In this document: positions 47,107 through 58,189 of the stretch, piece after piece
Position numbering within the stretch: the first letter of the stretch is position 1
How the letters are laid out: each line of letters begins with the position of its first letter
DNA from: Erigeron canadensis
Lineage: Eukaryota > Streptophyta > Magnoliopsida > Asterales > Asteraceae
DNA: 64,000 nt
Direction: 5' to 3'
Assembly (NCBI RefSeq): GCF_010389155.1
Contig: NC_057764.1
Location: forward strand, 2,170,001-2,234,000
Position numbers and translations under genes: made by a program
Notes under the pieces: generated by a model
Told to the model about the DNA's origin: nothing
The model's input: only the letters and a program-made list of their open reading frames with translations
Database searches by the model: none

Positions 47107-47827
47107 TCAGAGATAGTATTGATCAATGTTATATTTGCCATCAAGTTGTTTAGAAAAACGATTTTTCAAGAAATCCACAACGGTCACCCTGGCAAGTCTT
47201 GCTGGTGCCTCGAGAGAGATAAGGCTTGGTGCCGGTCCAATATCCCCATCTAGTTTTGGGGTTAAGAATGTGCCTATGGATAGTCGCTCCTTCTCCGAGT
47301 TCACAGTCGCCCTATGCTCAATGCTTTTATATAGTCCATTTGTTACAATCTGAAATAGAAACAAATATTCATATTTCATCGATCATGTACATACAAAAAA
47401 AAAAAAAAAAAAAAAAAATGAGCTAGTTATGATATTGAGAATGAAATATATATGACCTCCAACATGTCACCAATATTGACAATGAACGCATTATCGAGTG
47501 GTTTAACAGGCATCCAAATGCCGTCTTTTTTAATTTGGAGGCCTTCTACGTCGTTGATTTGTAGGAGGAAGGTGATCCCAAGAGGATCTGAATGAGGGCT
47601 AAGACCGATAACTTGTTCAGGTTGTGGACATGGTGGATAGTAATTCATCCGTATAGATTGCATTCCTTCATCAAACAATATATTCATATCCTTAACATCC
47701 ATCTTTGAAGCTTTGGCAATGAACATGAGAGTTGTAAGAGAAACCTTCTTGAGCTCTCTTACAATTGTGCCAGTATTTGTCTAGACAATTAAATTAAATA
47801 GTATCCCTTTTTCAAATAGGAGAGAAA

Positions 47828-48072
47828 GGTACTCGCGCATTGCGGCAGTGGCATGTGGTGGTGAATGTGGCGGCGATGGTGGCAATGTAATGGTGGCGGC
47901 GCTAGTGGGGGTGACGGGTGGTGGTGGCGGCGGTGATTGGTGGTGGTGTCGATGGCGGTGAGTTGCGTAAGTTATGATGTAATGTGGTTTATATGTATTG
48001 TATATTATGCATTAGCATGTGTACATTGTTGAAAGTTGAAACTTAAAACCTATTTGTTTTATAATATACGAA
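47828..48072 (-). mobile_element. Helitron in dioxygenase intron 2, first of pair
   Basis: Minus-strand 3' part CCGCAATGCGCGAGTACC (47829-47846), GTGGTGGCGG-rich interior, 5' side TTTCGTATATTATAAAACA near 48072. The TC start and CTRR end are not well preserved. Confidence 0.45.
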
Positions 48073-48500
48073 AGAAAGTACATACGCGTTGCGGCGGTGA
48101 GATGGTGGGGTTGATAGGTCATAGAGTGTGATTACTCATTTAGTGTGATAGGTCATAGGAGGAGATAGGTCATAGAGTGTGATAGCCAAATGCCTTAGCC
48201 GTACAGGCTCCATCCTCGGATTTAAAAATTGATCGAAAGTATATCGAATGACCGCTCTAATGAAAGAGCATTAAATATTAAGAACACCTATATAATTTTT
48301 ATAATTTATCGATGTACAGTTTTTAAGATAAAAGATTTTGAATAAATTAGAAGATTAAAATGATTTATGAAGCAAAGAGAAAAAATGAGTGGTTGAGATT
48401 TGAGGAAGGATAAAAATGAGTTAGTTGACATTTCCTCTAATTTAAAAAGTTGAAAATTTGAAAAAATTTGACGGAAACAAATGCTTTATAATATAGTAGA
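48073..48500 (-). mobile_element. Helitron in dioxygenase intron 2, second of pair
   Basis: 5' start TCTACTATATTATAAAGC at 48500 (minus); 3' end CCGCCGCAACGCGTATGTAC near 48080, abutting the first copy head to tail. The interior has GATAGGTCATAGAG repeats shared with the foldback core at 45256. Confidence 0.6.
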
Positions 48501-49496
48501 GATCGAAATAGTATAGATATTTGGATAATGAGAAAAATGTGTGCACTACTTAGGAGCGTTTGAGATTGGTTATTTATAAGCGTTGCTAAATTGATTAATC
48601 AGTACTTGCATATCTAAAAGTATTTATTTCTTATAGGAGTTGAACCAGATTATCATTAACATGCATAAATTAATAATATTTATCATAAAGTTTAAGGGGT
48701 AAAAGTTACCGTATAAGTTTTTTATTCAAATTAATAACAACTTTTAAAGTTAAAAGTATCAGCAATTTTGGATGGTGGATTTGTTAAGATGATTACTTAC
48801 TTAAAATAACAAGCAATAAGCAAAAAATTAAACAATCTTAAAGAGACACTAATAAGAAAAGAGAGGTCAATGATAACTAGTCCAATTGGTCAGAGGCATT
48901 CTCAGGTTTTACCTAAGGTTTTGAGTTCGATCTTTAAAGATGACAAGTCTTGGGGTTTTTCTTTCGAATACTTGTAACAGCATATAGTCAACATCTCGTT
49001 ATCTAGACGTACATGCGAGATTTCACTATTATACAGTGAGGTTTCTCTGATGTGGTGTTCTGACTGAATGTTTGGAAAAAACAAAATAATAAGAAGGGAG
49101 AAAGTAACAATTACCTAAATGGAAGGGGTATATTAGGAAACAAGTAAGGTTTTCGAATATGATGAGGGAGGTAACCAAGTAGAACATGTCTCCCCAATCA
49201 AGCTTTTGCTCCTCAGAAAATATATAAGCTTGTCCAAACCCTTCTAGATCTCCTGTTTTTTGCAAAGCTTTCTTTTCTCCTCCATTGGCAACTTGAAAAA
49301 TTCTTGTGTTTCCTTTTATAATTTTTCTAACATCGAACAATCCACCCCATGATTTGCCATCTGAAAATATTAAACAGATATATATTAAGGAAGGTGACAT
49401 GTATTTTAGTCAATTCATGTATTTGATGCTTTTATTTCAGGAAAATACTTTTAACTGTGTGATAATTAAATACTATATTTTAAAAAGGGGGTTTGC

Positions 49497-49628
49497 TAAA
49501 TACAGCCCTAAGGGCTGTGTTTAAGGTGCATAAATTATTTGTACATTTATCATGAAAATTAGCGGACGGGTTTTTAATATAGAAAGTACAAATTTTTTAT
49601 GCACGCTTGGCTGTATTTAGTATTTCCC
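49497..49628. mobile_element. 132-bp MITE with perfect 9-bp target duplication
   Basis: Inverted ends GGGGGTTTGCTAAATACAGCC (20 bases of it shown by GGGGTTTGCTAAATACAGCC) and the complement of GGGAAATACTAAATACAGCC. TTTTAAAAA flanks both sides (49488-49496 and 49629-49637). Size and 9-bp duplication suggest a Mutator-type MITE. Lies in intron 1 of the dioxygenase relic. Confidence 0.75.
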
Positions 49629-50170
49629 TTTTAAAAATTATCAATGATTAACATGTAATCTTTTGATGGTTGCCCATCATGAATTCCATTCGGATAATAT
49701 ATAAACTCTTTGGCTAAATCCATTTTGTATCTAAAAATATTCTTCATCAAACTTGAGCTTAATTATACTACAATTTTTACAATTTTGAATTAAAAAGGAA
49801 AACAATTTAGGTACCATTATTTATCATCTACCAAATATATATATATATATATATATGCACACCATATATACAAAAGTACCTGAAAGAATCCCCAATCTCT
49901 ACATGCATAGTGCAGCCTTTCCAATTCACTTTCACTTGATTCTTTCGACAATAAGAGTTGCAAATCAATAACCGGTACTTCAGGAAGCGTAGATGACAAC
50001 GACGACGGGACTATAGGGTCTTGATCCGGACGAACATATCGGGGTGGAACGTTCAGCAGTGGTTCTTTGGCCAGTTCTTGTACACATGGTACTGAAAGTG
50101 AACCTCCTAGACTTGTTTCCATGTTATTAGTTTGTTATATGTTTTTGCATATGTGCATATTGTCTTATTG

Positions 50171-50180
50171 ACTATAAATA
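50171..50180 (-). promoter_or_regulatory. Putative TATA box of the dioxygenase gene
   Basis: Minus-strand TATTTATAGT lies about 50 bp upstream of the start codon at 50122. Position fits a short 5' UTR; sequence evidence alone is weak. Confidence 0.4.
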
Positions 50181-51792
50181 CATACGTATAGTGTTTACTT
50201 TTATTTTTTATTTGTATACCTATCAATAGGCGCCGTGACGATGCTTTTTTTTGCACCAACCAAAAATGTCAATTTAATATTGTTAATTAATCAGTGTACT
50301 TATATTAGAATGATCATGTACATGTTAAACAATAAGGGATAATATTATACATTATTATTTTATTATGGTCGTTATGTTATGATTTGTTTAACACCTCTAT
50401 AATTAACGTATTTTTTATGGTTACTTTAATACCATGTGTTGAAAAATAACGAGATATTTTTATATGTTGTTATTTTATTGCGGTTGTTAACTTGTTGTAA
50501 TTCGTGTCCGATAATAGGAAATATTAATACGCCAGTTTTTATGATTGGATTATTTAATTATACACAATTTTACACTTTGTCAAATTTTGATATTTTCGAA
50601 ACATGTTATTATACAACAATAACATATATATCAACACTAAAATGTATTCAAGACAAATAATATACAGAGTTATTTATTGTTAATAAAAATTAAACAAGAC
50701 AGTTATAATTAAACACGGATTATATTTTCTAGTTGTAGACGTACGTTCACGATTTTGTTATCACAAATAGCATGATAACAAACGATTTCTTCATACATTT
50801 GAGTTGTTTTATACAAGTTTGTCCCTGTATATTTTAAGACGAGGTACAATAAGTATATATAACAAGTTCATAAAATATATATTATTATAATACAATATAA
50901 AGCATTGAGAAAAGGTATAAATAGTTGTTAATAGGCTTCCATTACAATTACATTAATGATACCAATAATTATTGGAAAAAAGTACAAATAGTTTGGCCGA
51001 AAATTCGTTTGGGTTCATTTATTTAGTTATAGACATGGCTTTCATTTGTTCGTTTATATTCATGAACATTTGATAATTTGTTTCTGACATTGGTTTATTT
51101 ATATTCTTGAACATTTATTTCTTTGTTCGTTTAAGTTCATTTAAATATGTTTGCGTGTTAGTGTTCATTCATATTCGATCATTTATGTCCATGTATATTC
51201 GTTCATGAATACAATCATGAACAACCTAATATTTCTTAATATACAATAATTGAATGTGAACACAATTTTATGTTTTTTAATTTGTTTGTGGACTATTTTT
51301 TAAGTTAAATAAACAAATATGAATGAGTTCCCGTCTATATATAGATAAAGTCAATTATTTATCAAGATTTGTTTTGTATTGCAAAATGAACAATTAAACG
51401 TGTAGAAAAAACAGAAAGAAACCCTATCTCACCACTTGCCAGTTTTCAGAAGTCATGACTACGGCTCTAGTTTTATATGTAATAAAATAAAATAATAATA
51501 GTGATAATAATACATGGGGTATACGGATAATACAATCATATACTTTTGTCAAAGCGAAAATGAAATGGGATAATCAAATCTAATGGGATATTGAATGAAA
51601 AAGACAAAATCAAATGGAAAATGAAAGAAAGATTTTTTTTAATGTTGATCGCAAGATTCGTCGAATGGTTTGTTTACTTTCATGGTTTATATCCGTTCTC
51701 AAGAACTTTACTCAAATAGACCTGTTATTTCAGGTTATTCTTTTTATTTGTTTTGTTAGCTTCCATTTTTTGAATAAAGTTAATATGTTGGA
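50181..51792. other. Intergenic; no recognisable gene
   Basis: AT-rich. A region of TTCATTTATATTCGTTC-type phrases at 51000-51220 looks like a decayed simple repeat. Frames of 60-74 codons have no motif. Confidence 0.4.
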
Positions 51793-51800
51793 GCGTTGAG

Positions 51801-51871
51801 CAGTGGCGAAGTTTGAAAATTTTCAGTGGGGATTCGGGCGCCCCTCCCGCCCCTTAAGATTTGCGCCACTG
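51801..51871. mobile_element. 71-bp hAT MITE with perfect 8-bp target duplication
   Basis: Ends CAGTGGCGAAG and ..TTTGCGCCACTG are the hAT-type inverted termini. GCGTTGAG flanks both sides exactly (51793-51800 and 51872-51879). Confidence 0.85.
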
Positions 51872-52098
51872 GCGTTGAGGTGTTTGGAACATGATTAGGT
51901 TCTTAAAGATTCATTGTGCTTGAAATGACGATGTTATATTTATGTGCATCTTTTGGTATTTCTAAATATCACACGGGAGTTTTCTCAACCTTTATCTCTT
52001 ATACTTTTATATAAAAGTGTCATGCGTAGTCTATATATTACATAGGCTATATTACATGCTTAGGATCTTGCAGACTGAGTTTGATTAATTTTTGTTTT

Positions 52099-52493
52099 TA
52101 CAGCCGATTAGGTTAGATGATTTGGAGTGTTTGAGAGGATTTAACAGCAATTCCTGTTGGTAGGAGTTTTGCTCCCTTGTACGCCGGTTTGAGTGTGTTT
52201 TGATCTTTAGGGTTTTTCCCGAGATCTTGTATGTGAGTTGTTTAGGGTTTTTCCCGTAATTGTTGGATGCTTTACTGTTTAAGATCTTCCCCCATTTATA
52301 GTGATCTTTCGTGAAGGGTCAACCATCATACGCGGTTTTAGTTCCTTAACTTAGCAATGATTTCCTTTATTTAAGGAAACAATATGATAACATCTTTTTT
52401 GTGCTTATCTTCTAAAGCATAACACCCTGGGTAACTTCTTAGTTCGTAGCCTTCCCAGAGTTAGGATTACCCTGGGTGGTAGCGGGTACGTCA
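52099..52493 (-). repeat. 3' LTR of the Tat element (395 bp)
   Basis: Aligns along its length with 57348-57589 joined to 62613-62763, apart from about nine bases (TTCCTTAAC after CGGTTTTAG) absent from the interrupted copy. Confidence 0.85.
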
Positions 52494-52743
52494 TCAAGCC
52501 ACCCAAACTAATAATATGATGTGCCAAGATCATGTTTTTAGTCTCCGCCAAAGAGTCGTTCCCTGGGAGCCTGTTGTCTTCTACAAGGTCTCAGAAGGGG
52601 CAATTTTGAACAAAATTGAGTCTTTAGTGGGCCTTTTCGCAAATCGATGATAGTGCGTCTTGTATCCCAATATAAGATGAACAATTAGATCTGGCCTATC
52701 GTACTTATCTCTCTGGTGGCCACCTTTCCATTTTATAAATGAA

Positions 52744-53198
52744 GTGGGGTTATCGGAAAAAAAAAGGAGCGTCTTCTGCAAACATGGCCGGAGAAAAACC
52801 ATCGGCCAAAAGTTTAAGCTTAGTGCTAGATCATATTTTGATATGATAAAAATTTATCGGTTGGAATCAGATCTGGAGGCTTTAAAGCAGCGCTTCGGAG
52901 AGGTGCACCAGAGCCAGCGTTTTGTTGGAACTTTTGTTGATGATCAATCTTCTGATGTTCGAAGTTTAAAGCGTACCCCTGATGTGAAGGATATCCAATT
53001 GCAAATTGCTCGAGACAGGATGTTGAATAGAGAAAATCAAGTACAACTTCTTCAATCTGAGGTGCTGACGATGTAATTCCCTTTGTTCACCATCTGACTG
53101 TTGTTAATCCCCGTGCCGGCAAATCTCTTGTTGATGAAGCTGCTGTTGAGGATTTTGATATTTATAAGATATGCTCGGATTCTTCGTCCGGGTCATGA
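52744..53198 (+). pseudogene. Antisense extra ORF of the Tat element, one frameshift
   Basis: Plus-strand frame 52744-53076 encodes a coiled-coil-prone Lys/Glu/Gln-rich peptide (IYRLESDLEALKQRF, then MLNRENQVQLLQSEV). A one-base shift at ACGATGTAA (about 53070) continues the frame as DDVIPFVHHLTVVNP ... to TGA at 53196-53198. It lies between integrase and 3' LTR on the strand opposite pol. Tat-lineage elements are known to carry extra antisense ORFs there; their function is unknown. The shift shows this copy is broken. Confidence 0.6.
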
Positions 53199-53572
53199 TT
53201 CCGGCTGTTATGGCCGTTTTTATGGTTTTGTACACTATAGGGTTTGTTACTCGTCCTTATTGTGTTAGGTAGGCGTCCCCACCGTTTTTAATATATTTCA
53301 GGCCTGTATTTTTGAATAGTGCACTTTTATTGAAATAGAACGTTTATTTATTCGTTCATAAGATTGAAGATCTTCTCATCTTTTCTCTCTTTTTTTTCCG
53401 CTTAGCAGTAAAACTTGCGCAAGTTTGTTGTGTTCCATGTTCTGCTAACGAGCTTGTCATCCGTTGTGGAGAGCTTATAAGCACCGTTTCCGATGACTAT
53501 ATTAATCTTATATGGTCCTTCCCACGTTGGCCCCATTTATCCTTGGTATTCTACCTGACTTACGTTATTGAG

Positions 53573-56500
53573 TCATAGGACGTAGTCGCCGACCTTGAAG
53601 CTGTCTGGGTGGACTCTTTTATTGTAATATTTCTCAATCCTTTGTTTGTATGTGGCCTCCCTAATTGAGGCAATTTCCCTTCTTTTCTTTAGGAGGTCAA
53701 GGTTTATACGCATTTCTTTATCATTGTCTTCGTCTTCCATGTTTGACGTTCGACATGTCGAGACTTGTATTTCTGCTGGTAAGACAACTTCTGATCTAGG
53801 GAAAACGGGGTTTCTCTGTTGCTTTGCTTGGGTGTTGTGCAATGTGCCCAGAGTACTAATGGTAGTTCATCTACCCAGCCGTTGTGACTGCGGCCTAGCC
53901 TTTTTTCCATTCCTTTCACGATTTGCTTGTTAGTCGCTTCAACTTGTCCGTTGCCTTGTGGGTGATATACGGATGTGAAGGATTGCTTTATGTTTAGCCT
54001 TTGGCACATCTCTGGGAACGTGCCTTCCGCAAATTGCTTTCCGTTGTCTAAGACAATTATTTGCGGTAGCCCGAATCGATATATTATGTATTCCCAGACG
54101 AAGTTCTCAATTGCTTTTCCATTTATTGTTGCCACTGGTTTGGCTTCTACCCATTTTGTTAAATAATCAATTGCCAAAATTAGAAATTTTACCTTTCCTG
54201 ACGCTTTGGTAGTAGCCCTACTATGTCGATTCCCCATTTTGTAAAAGGCCACGCAGACGATACTGATGTCATGTCGTGCTTTGGCAACCTAGGGACCTTT
54301 GCGTGCAACTGAAATGCTTCACAGTTTTGTAGTAGCTTGGATGCGTCTCGGTGCATTGTTGGCCAAAAATACCCTAGGCGTAGTGCTTTTGTAGCTACCG
54401 ACCTGGGTCCTGCGTGTAGTCCGCAGATTCCTTCATAGATTTCGAAGATTATTGTTTCTACCTGCTTGGGTCCTATGCAGCGGAGCCATGGCTTTTAAAG
54501 TGCCTTCTTATAAAGATTTCCTTCCATCAATTTATACTGTGGGGCTTTTATTCTGATCTTTCTTGCTTCATTTTCATCTTCTGGGTGTATCCCGCTTACC
54601 AAATATTCGGTTATCGGGGTCATCCAGTTGTTGCCTTCTTCCTTGACTAAATCATGCACTTGCTTCTCATATATAGATCTTTTTTTCAGGACCTCTATCA
54701 GCACTTTCTTCCCCAGGTGTTCAAATGTTAATGAGGCCAGCTTTCTTAGGGCATAGGCTTTCTTGTTTTGATTTCTTCGTATGTGCTCGATGTTAAAGCT
54801 TTCGAATTGTTCAATTAGTTCTTTTGTCTTTTCCAAGTATAGCTTTATTGCTTCTCCTTTGACTTCGTATTCTCCTTTCACTTGGTTGGCTATTAGCTGG
54901 GAGTCCACGAATGCTTTGATGTTTCTGATTTTCATATTTTTGGCTAGGTTTAATCCCGCTATTAGTGCCTCGTACTCTGCTTCATTGTTTGTTGTATTCA
55001 ACTCGAACCTTATCTTTGCTGTATTCCGGCCCCGCCGAGCTTGACGCCCCATCTGTATATAATTCCCATGTTTCAGAATCCGCTTCCCCAGTTACTATGA
55101 ATGACGTGGACTAGGTTACTGAATTTCCCGTCTCCTTTATTTCAGTAATAAAATCTGCGAGTATTTGTCCTTTGACTGCATGCCTTACTGAATACTCGAT
55201 ATCATATGCTCCTAGTTTGATTGCTCATTTTCCCATCCTCCCAGACTTTTCTGGCTTTGTTAATATTTGTCGTAGTGGTTTGTGTGAGAGTACCACATTT
55301 GGGTGTCCTTGAAAGTATCTGTGTAATCTGCTTGCTGCGTGAACAAGAGCTAACACAAGTTTTTCCATTTCTGGGTAATTTACCTCTGCTCCTTGTAGTA
55401 TCCTGCTTACAACGTAAATAGGCATTTGCTTCCTATCTCTTTATGTGAGTAATACTAGGCTAACACATTCTGTGGAGGCTGCGAGATATATAAGCAAGGT
55501 TTCTCCTTTCTTGGGGGATGTCAAGGTAGGGAGTTCTGCTATATGTTTTTTCATTTGTTCGAATGCCTCATCGGCTTCTTTTGTCCATTCAACCCCTTTC
55601 TTTAAACCACAGTTCTTTAATGTTTTGAAAAATGGCAGCTATCTGTCGGCTCCTATTGAAAGAAAGCGACTCAACGCTGCGAGTTTACAGTTTAGGCTTT
55701 GTACTTCCTTCACTGTCTTTGGGGCTGGGAGTTCAAGTATCTTGTTTACCTTTCACGGGTTCGCTTGGATTCCTTTATTTGTAACATAGTATCCCAGGAA
55801 CTTCCCGGCCTCCATTCCGAAGGAGCATTTCTTGGGGTTGAGTTTCATATTTATCTTCCGCATGGTGTTGAAGGTTTCCTGGATGTCTGCGAGTAGCTCT
55901 TCCTCCGTTCTGATTTTGATGACCATGTCATCTACGTAGACTTTTAGGTTGAGTCCAATTTGCTTGTGGAAGGCCTTGTCTACGAGTCTCTAGTAAGTTG
56001 GCCCCGCATTTTTTAGTCCAAATGGCGTCTTTGCTTGTATGGAAAGATGTTTTTTCTTCATCCTCCTTGGCCATTTGTATTTGATGGTATCCTTTGTATG
56101 CATCTACGAAACACTTCCATTTGTGTTACGTTAGGGATTCCACTTTCCAATCTATCTCCGGTAGTGGGTAGCAGTCTTTTGGGCATGCTTTATTTATATC
56201 CGTAAAGTCTACGCACATTCTCCAACCTCTGTCTCCTTTTTTTACCATTACCAGATTTGCAATCCACATAGGGTATGTGGCTTCTCTTATAATTCATGAT
56301 TTTACTAATTCGTCCACTTCTTTGCATGCTACCTCATCTCTATCGTTTGATAGGCTCCGCTTCTTTTGCCCCACCATTTCCATGTTTTTTCTTTCGTTCA
56401 ACCTATGCTCCGTGACAAAGGTGTTTCCCCCTAGGGTGAGTGTTCTAGGACCCCTGTCATATCCGCATATTCCCATGCGAAGATATCGATATTCTGCTGT

Positions 56501-56720
56501 AACGGCTTCTATAGTCTCTTTTTAAAATTTTCTGGCAGTACATTCCCTATGGTTATCAGTTGATCGGAAAAGGCTAGGTTTACGAGTACTTTTTCATTAT
56601 CTTGCGTTTGATCGGTCTGGTTGGGTGATTCCTTTTCTTCTAATTCTTCCCTTGCCTTTTTGATCTCGTTTATTTTGTTTGTCTGGTCATAGGTTGATTA
56701 TATCATTCCTACGCCTGATT
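53573..56720 (-). pseudogene. Tat-lineage pol (PR end, RT, RNase H, aRH, INT), broken
   Basis: Reading from 56720 down: protease-end-like motif (RPTIQRMEMVPSTIH, about 56790), IDIFAWEYADMTG (about 56480), RT with YVDDMV (55921-55941) and PFGLKNAGPTY (about 56010), first RNase H (55425-55225), archaic RNase H with FELNTTNNEAEYEAL and FVDSQLIANQ (55040-54880), integrase zinc region (about 54420-54330), catalytic core with Asp (LAIDYLTKW), Asp (VLDNGKQF) and Glu (GNGQVEATNKQ) (54180-53920), and C-terminal YYNKRVHPDSFKVGDYVL (53573). Many stops and frameshifts separate the pieces. It would copy and integrate the element's cDNA if intact; this copy cannot. Confidence 0.85.
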
Positions 56721-57589
56721 TTGTCTGGAATAACACCATGGCATGGATCGTGGAAGGCACCATTTCCATCCGTTGAATTGTTGGTCTTCCCTTTAGGAGG
56801 TTGTATGGTGAGGGTGCTCGTACCACGGTGAAGTTTAGGGTCTCCGTTAGAGAACGAATGGTCCCCTTGCGTGAAGTCTAGATCAATTTCCCCAAGGGGC
56901 TACATGCGGTCTCCAGTGAATCCTGCAAGTGGCCCTGTGGGTTTTGTCATTCTATCCTTGATCGCTTTGGGTAATTGTAGGAAACAATGTTCATATATAA
57001 TGTCACATTCGCTTCCATTATCAATATATATACTCTTCAATTCGTACAGAGATATCAAATATTTGTGCTTGTATCATTAGCGGATCTTTGCTAGCTTTCA
57101 TGTTTCTCAAGGCGGGAAAACACAGATCTCTTGACGGGATCTGTGAATCTTCTGGATCCTTTCATTAGATATTTGCTTTATTGATTTATGTTGCGGCATG
57201 CATTTTAGGAATTGAATCTCGCTACAGGGAATCTAAAATGCTCTTTTTTGGTGAGATTTTTATGAGAAAAATTTTCAGGTTTTGACCTATCCGGTGCAAC
57301 TTGTGATGGTAAATAGCGGCGGTCCTGCGGATGGCGCCAGTTGTTTGTACAACCGATTAGGTTAGATGATTTGGTGTTTGAGAGGATTTAACGGTGATTC
57401 CTTGTTGGTAGGAGTTTTGCTCCCTTGTACGCCGGTTTGAGTGTGTTTTGATTTTTAGGGTTTTTCCCGAGATCTTGTATGTGAGTTGTTTAGGGTTTTT
57501 CCCGTAATTGTAGGATGTTTTACAGTTTAGGGTCTTCGCCCATTTATAGTGATCTTTCGTGAAGGGTCAGCCTTCATACGCGGTTTTAG

Positions 57590-57875
57590 TGTTGGAATTA
57601 ATTCCTAATTGTTAGAAGATACTGGCAGATTAGGATTACTATTCTAGTCGAGTTAGGATTAGAAGTTACCATATTTACATTCTGTTTAAGTTTATGTCTA
57701 GCGAGTAATGTTAGCCTAAAAAGTAGCAGTTTGTAATCGAGTAAGATAGGTATACTTGGAGGACAAGTTGGTTCTCTTTATATACCACCCATGTAATCAG
57801 TTTTGAGTTGAGTTTTTCTGATAATAATACGAGCAAGTTAGGCTAGTATATTCTGAGTTTTGTTACTGTTATTAC
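57590..57875 (+). repeat. Copia 5' LTR
   Basis: Contains TATA-like CTCTTTATATACC (about 57773-57785) and is followed by the PBS. Terminal TG present; the right end is TTAC rather than a clean CA. Confidence 0.9.
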
Positions 57876-58189
57876 TTTATTTGGTATCAAGAGCTCAGGT
57901 TGCAATCATCAGCAGAAACCCATAAATAACATAAGTTGTTTTTAGTTGAAGTCTGCCAAGTTTGCAGTAACAGCAAAGCAGCAGAGAGCAACAACAACAG
58001 CAAGTTCAATTGGTTTCTTCCATCACACAAGACAACAAAAAAGGACATTTTTTTTGTTTGGTGTACGTATTTAACAAAAACAAAAACACCAGCACATTAC
58101 TTTTGATTTTTCTCTGGCTTATTCACATGAAAGTAAAAAGTCAAAGTATTTTTTTTTTTTTTTTTTTTGTTTTTTCAAATTAGAGAAAG

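Larger units (their letters stand above)
47107..50122 (-). pseudogene. SRG1-like 2-oxoglutarate/Fe(II) dioxygenase, disrupted
   Basis: Four exons: 50122-49880, 49360-49115, 47780-47457, 47349-47107. N-terminal DIOX_N motifs (PPRYVRPDQDP, EVPVIDL, CRDWGFFQ) and the catalytic domain (MNYYPPCPQPEQVIGLSPHSD, then EHRATVNSEKERLS, ending FLKNRFSKQLDGK) are clear. The iron ligands HxD and the distal His and the RxS 2-oxoglutarate site are all kept. Exon 2 is broken: in-frame TAA at 49316-49318 (after MLEKL), a frameshift at the A6 run near 49260 (LCK/KTGDLEGF) and another near 49160 (FYLVT/PHHIRKPYLFP). Exon 3 enters in the wrong phase, with an indel near its start. DOXC-class enzymes hydroxylate or demethylate specialised metabolites; substrate cannot be told. 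If the indels are sequencing errors the gene could be intact. Confidence 0.8.

Noticed and set aside
53646..53933. Plus-strand frames across 53.6-56.5 kb
   Set aside because: Antisense shadows of the Tat integrase, RNase H and RT.
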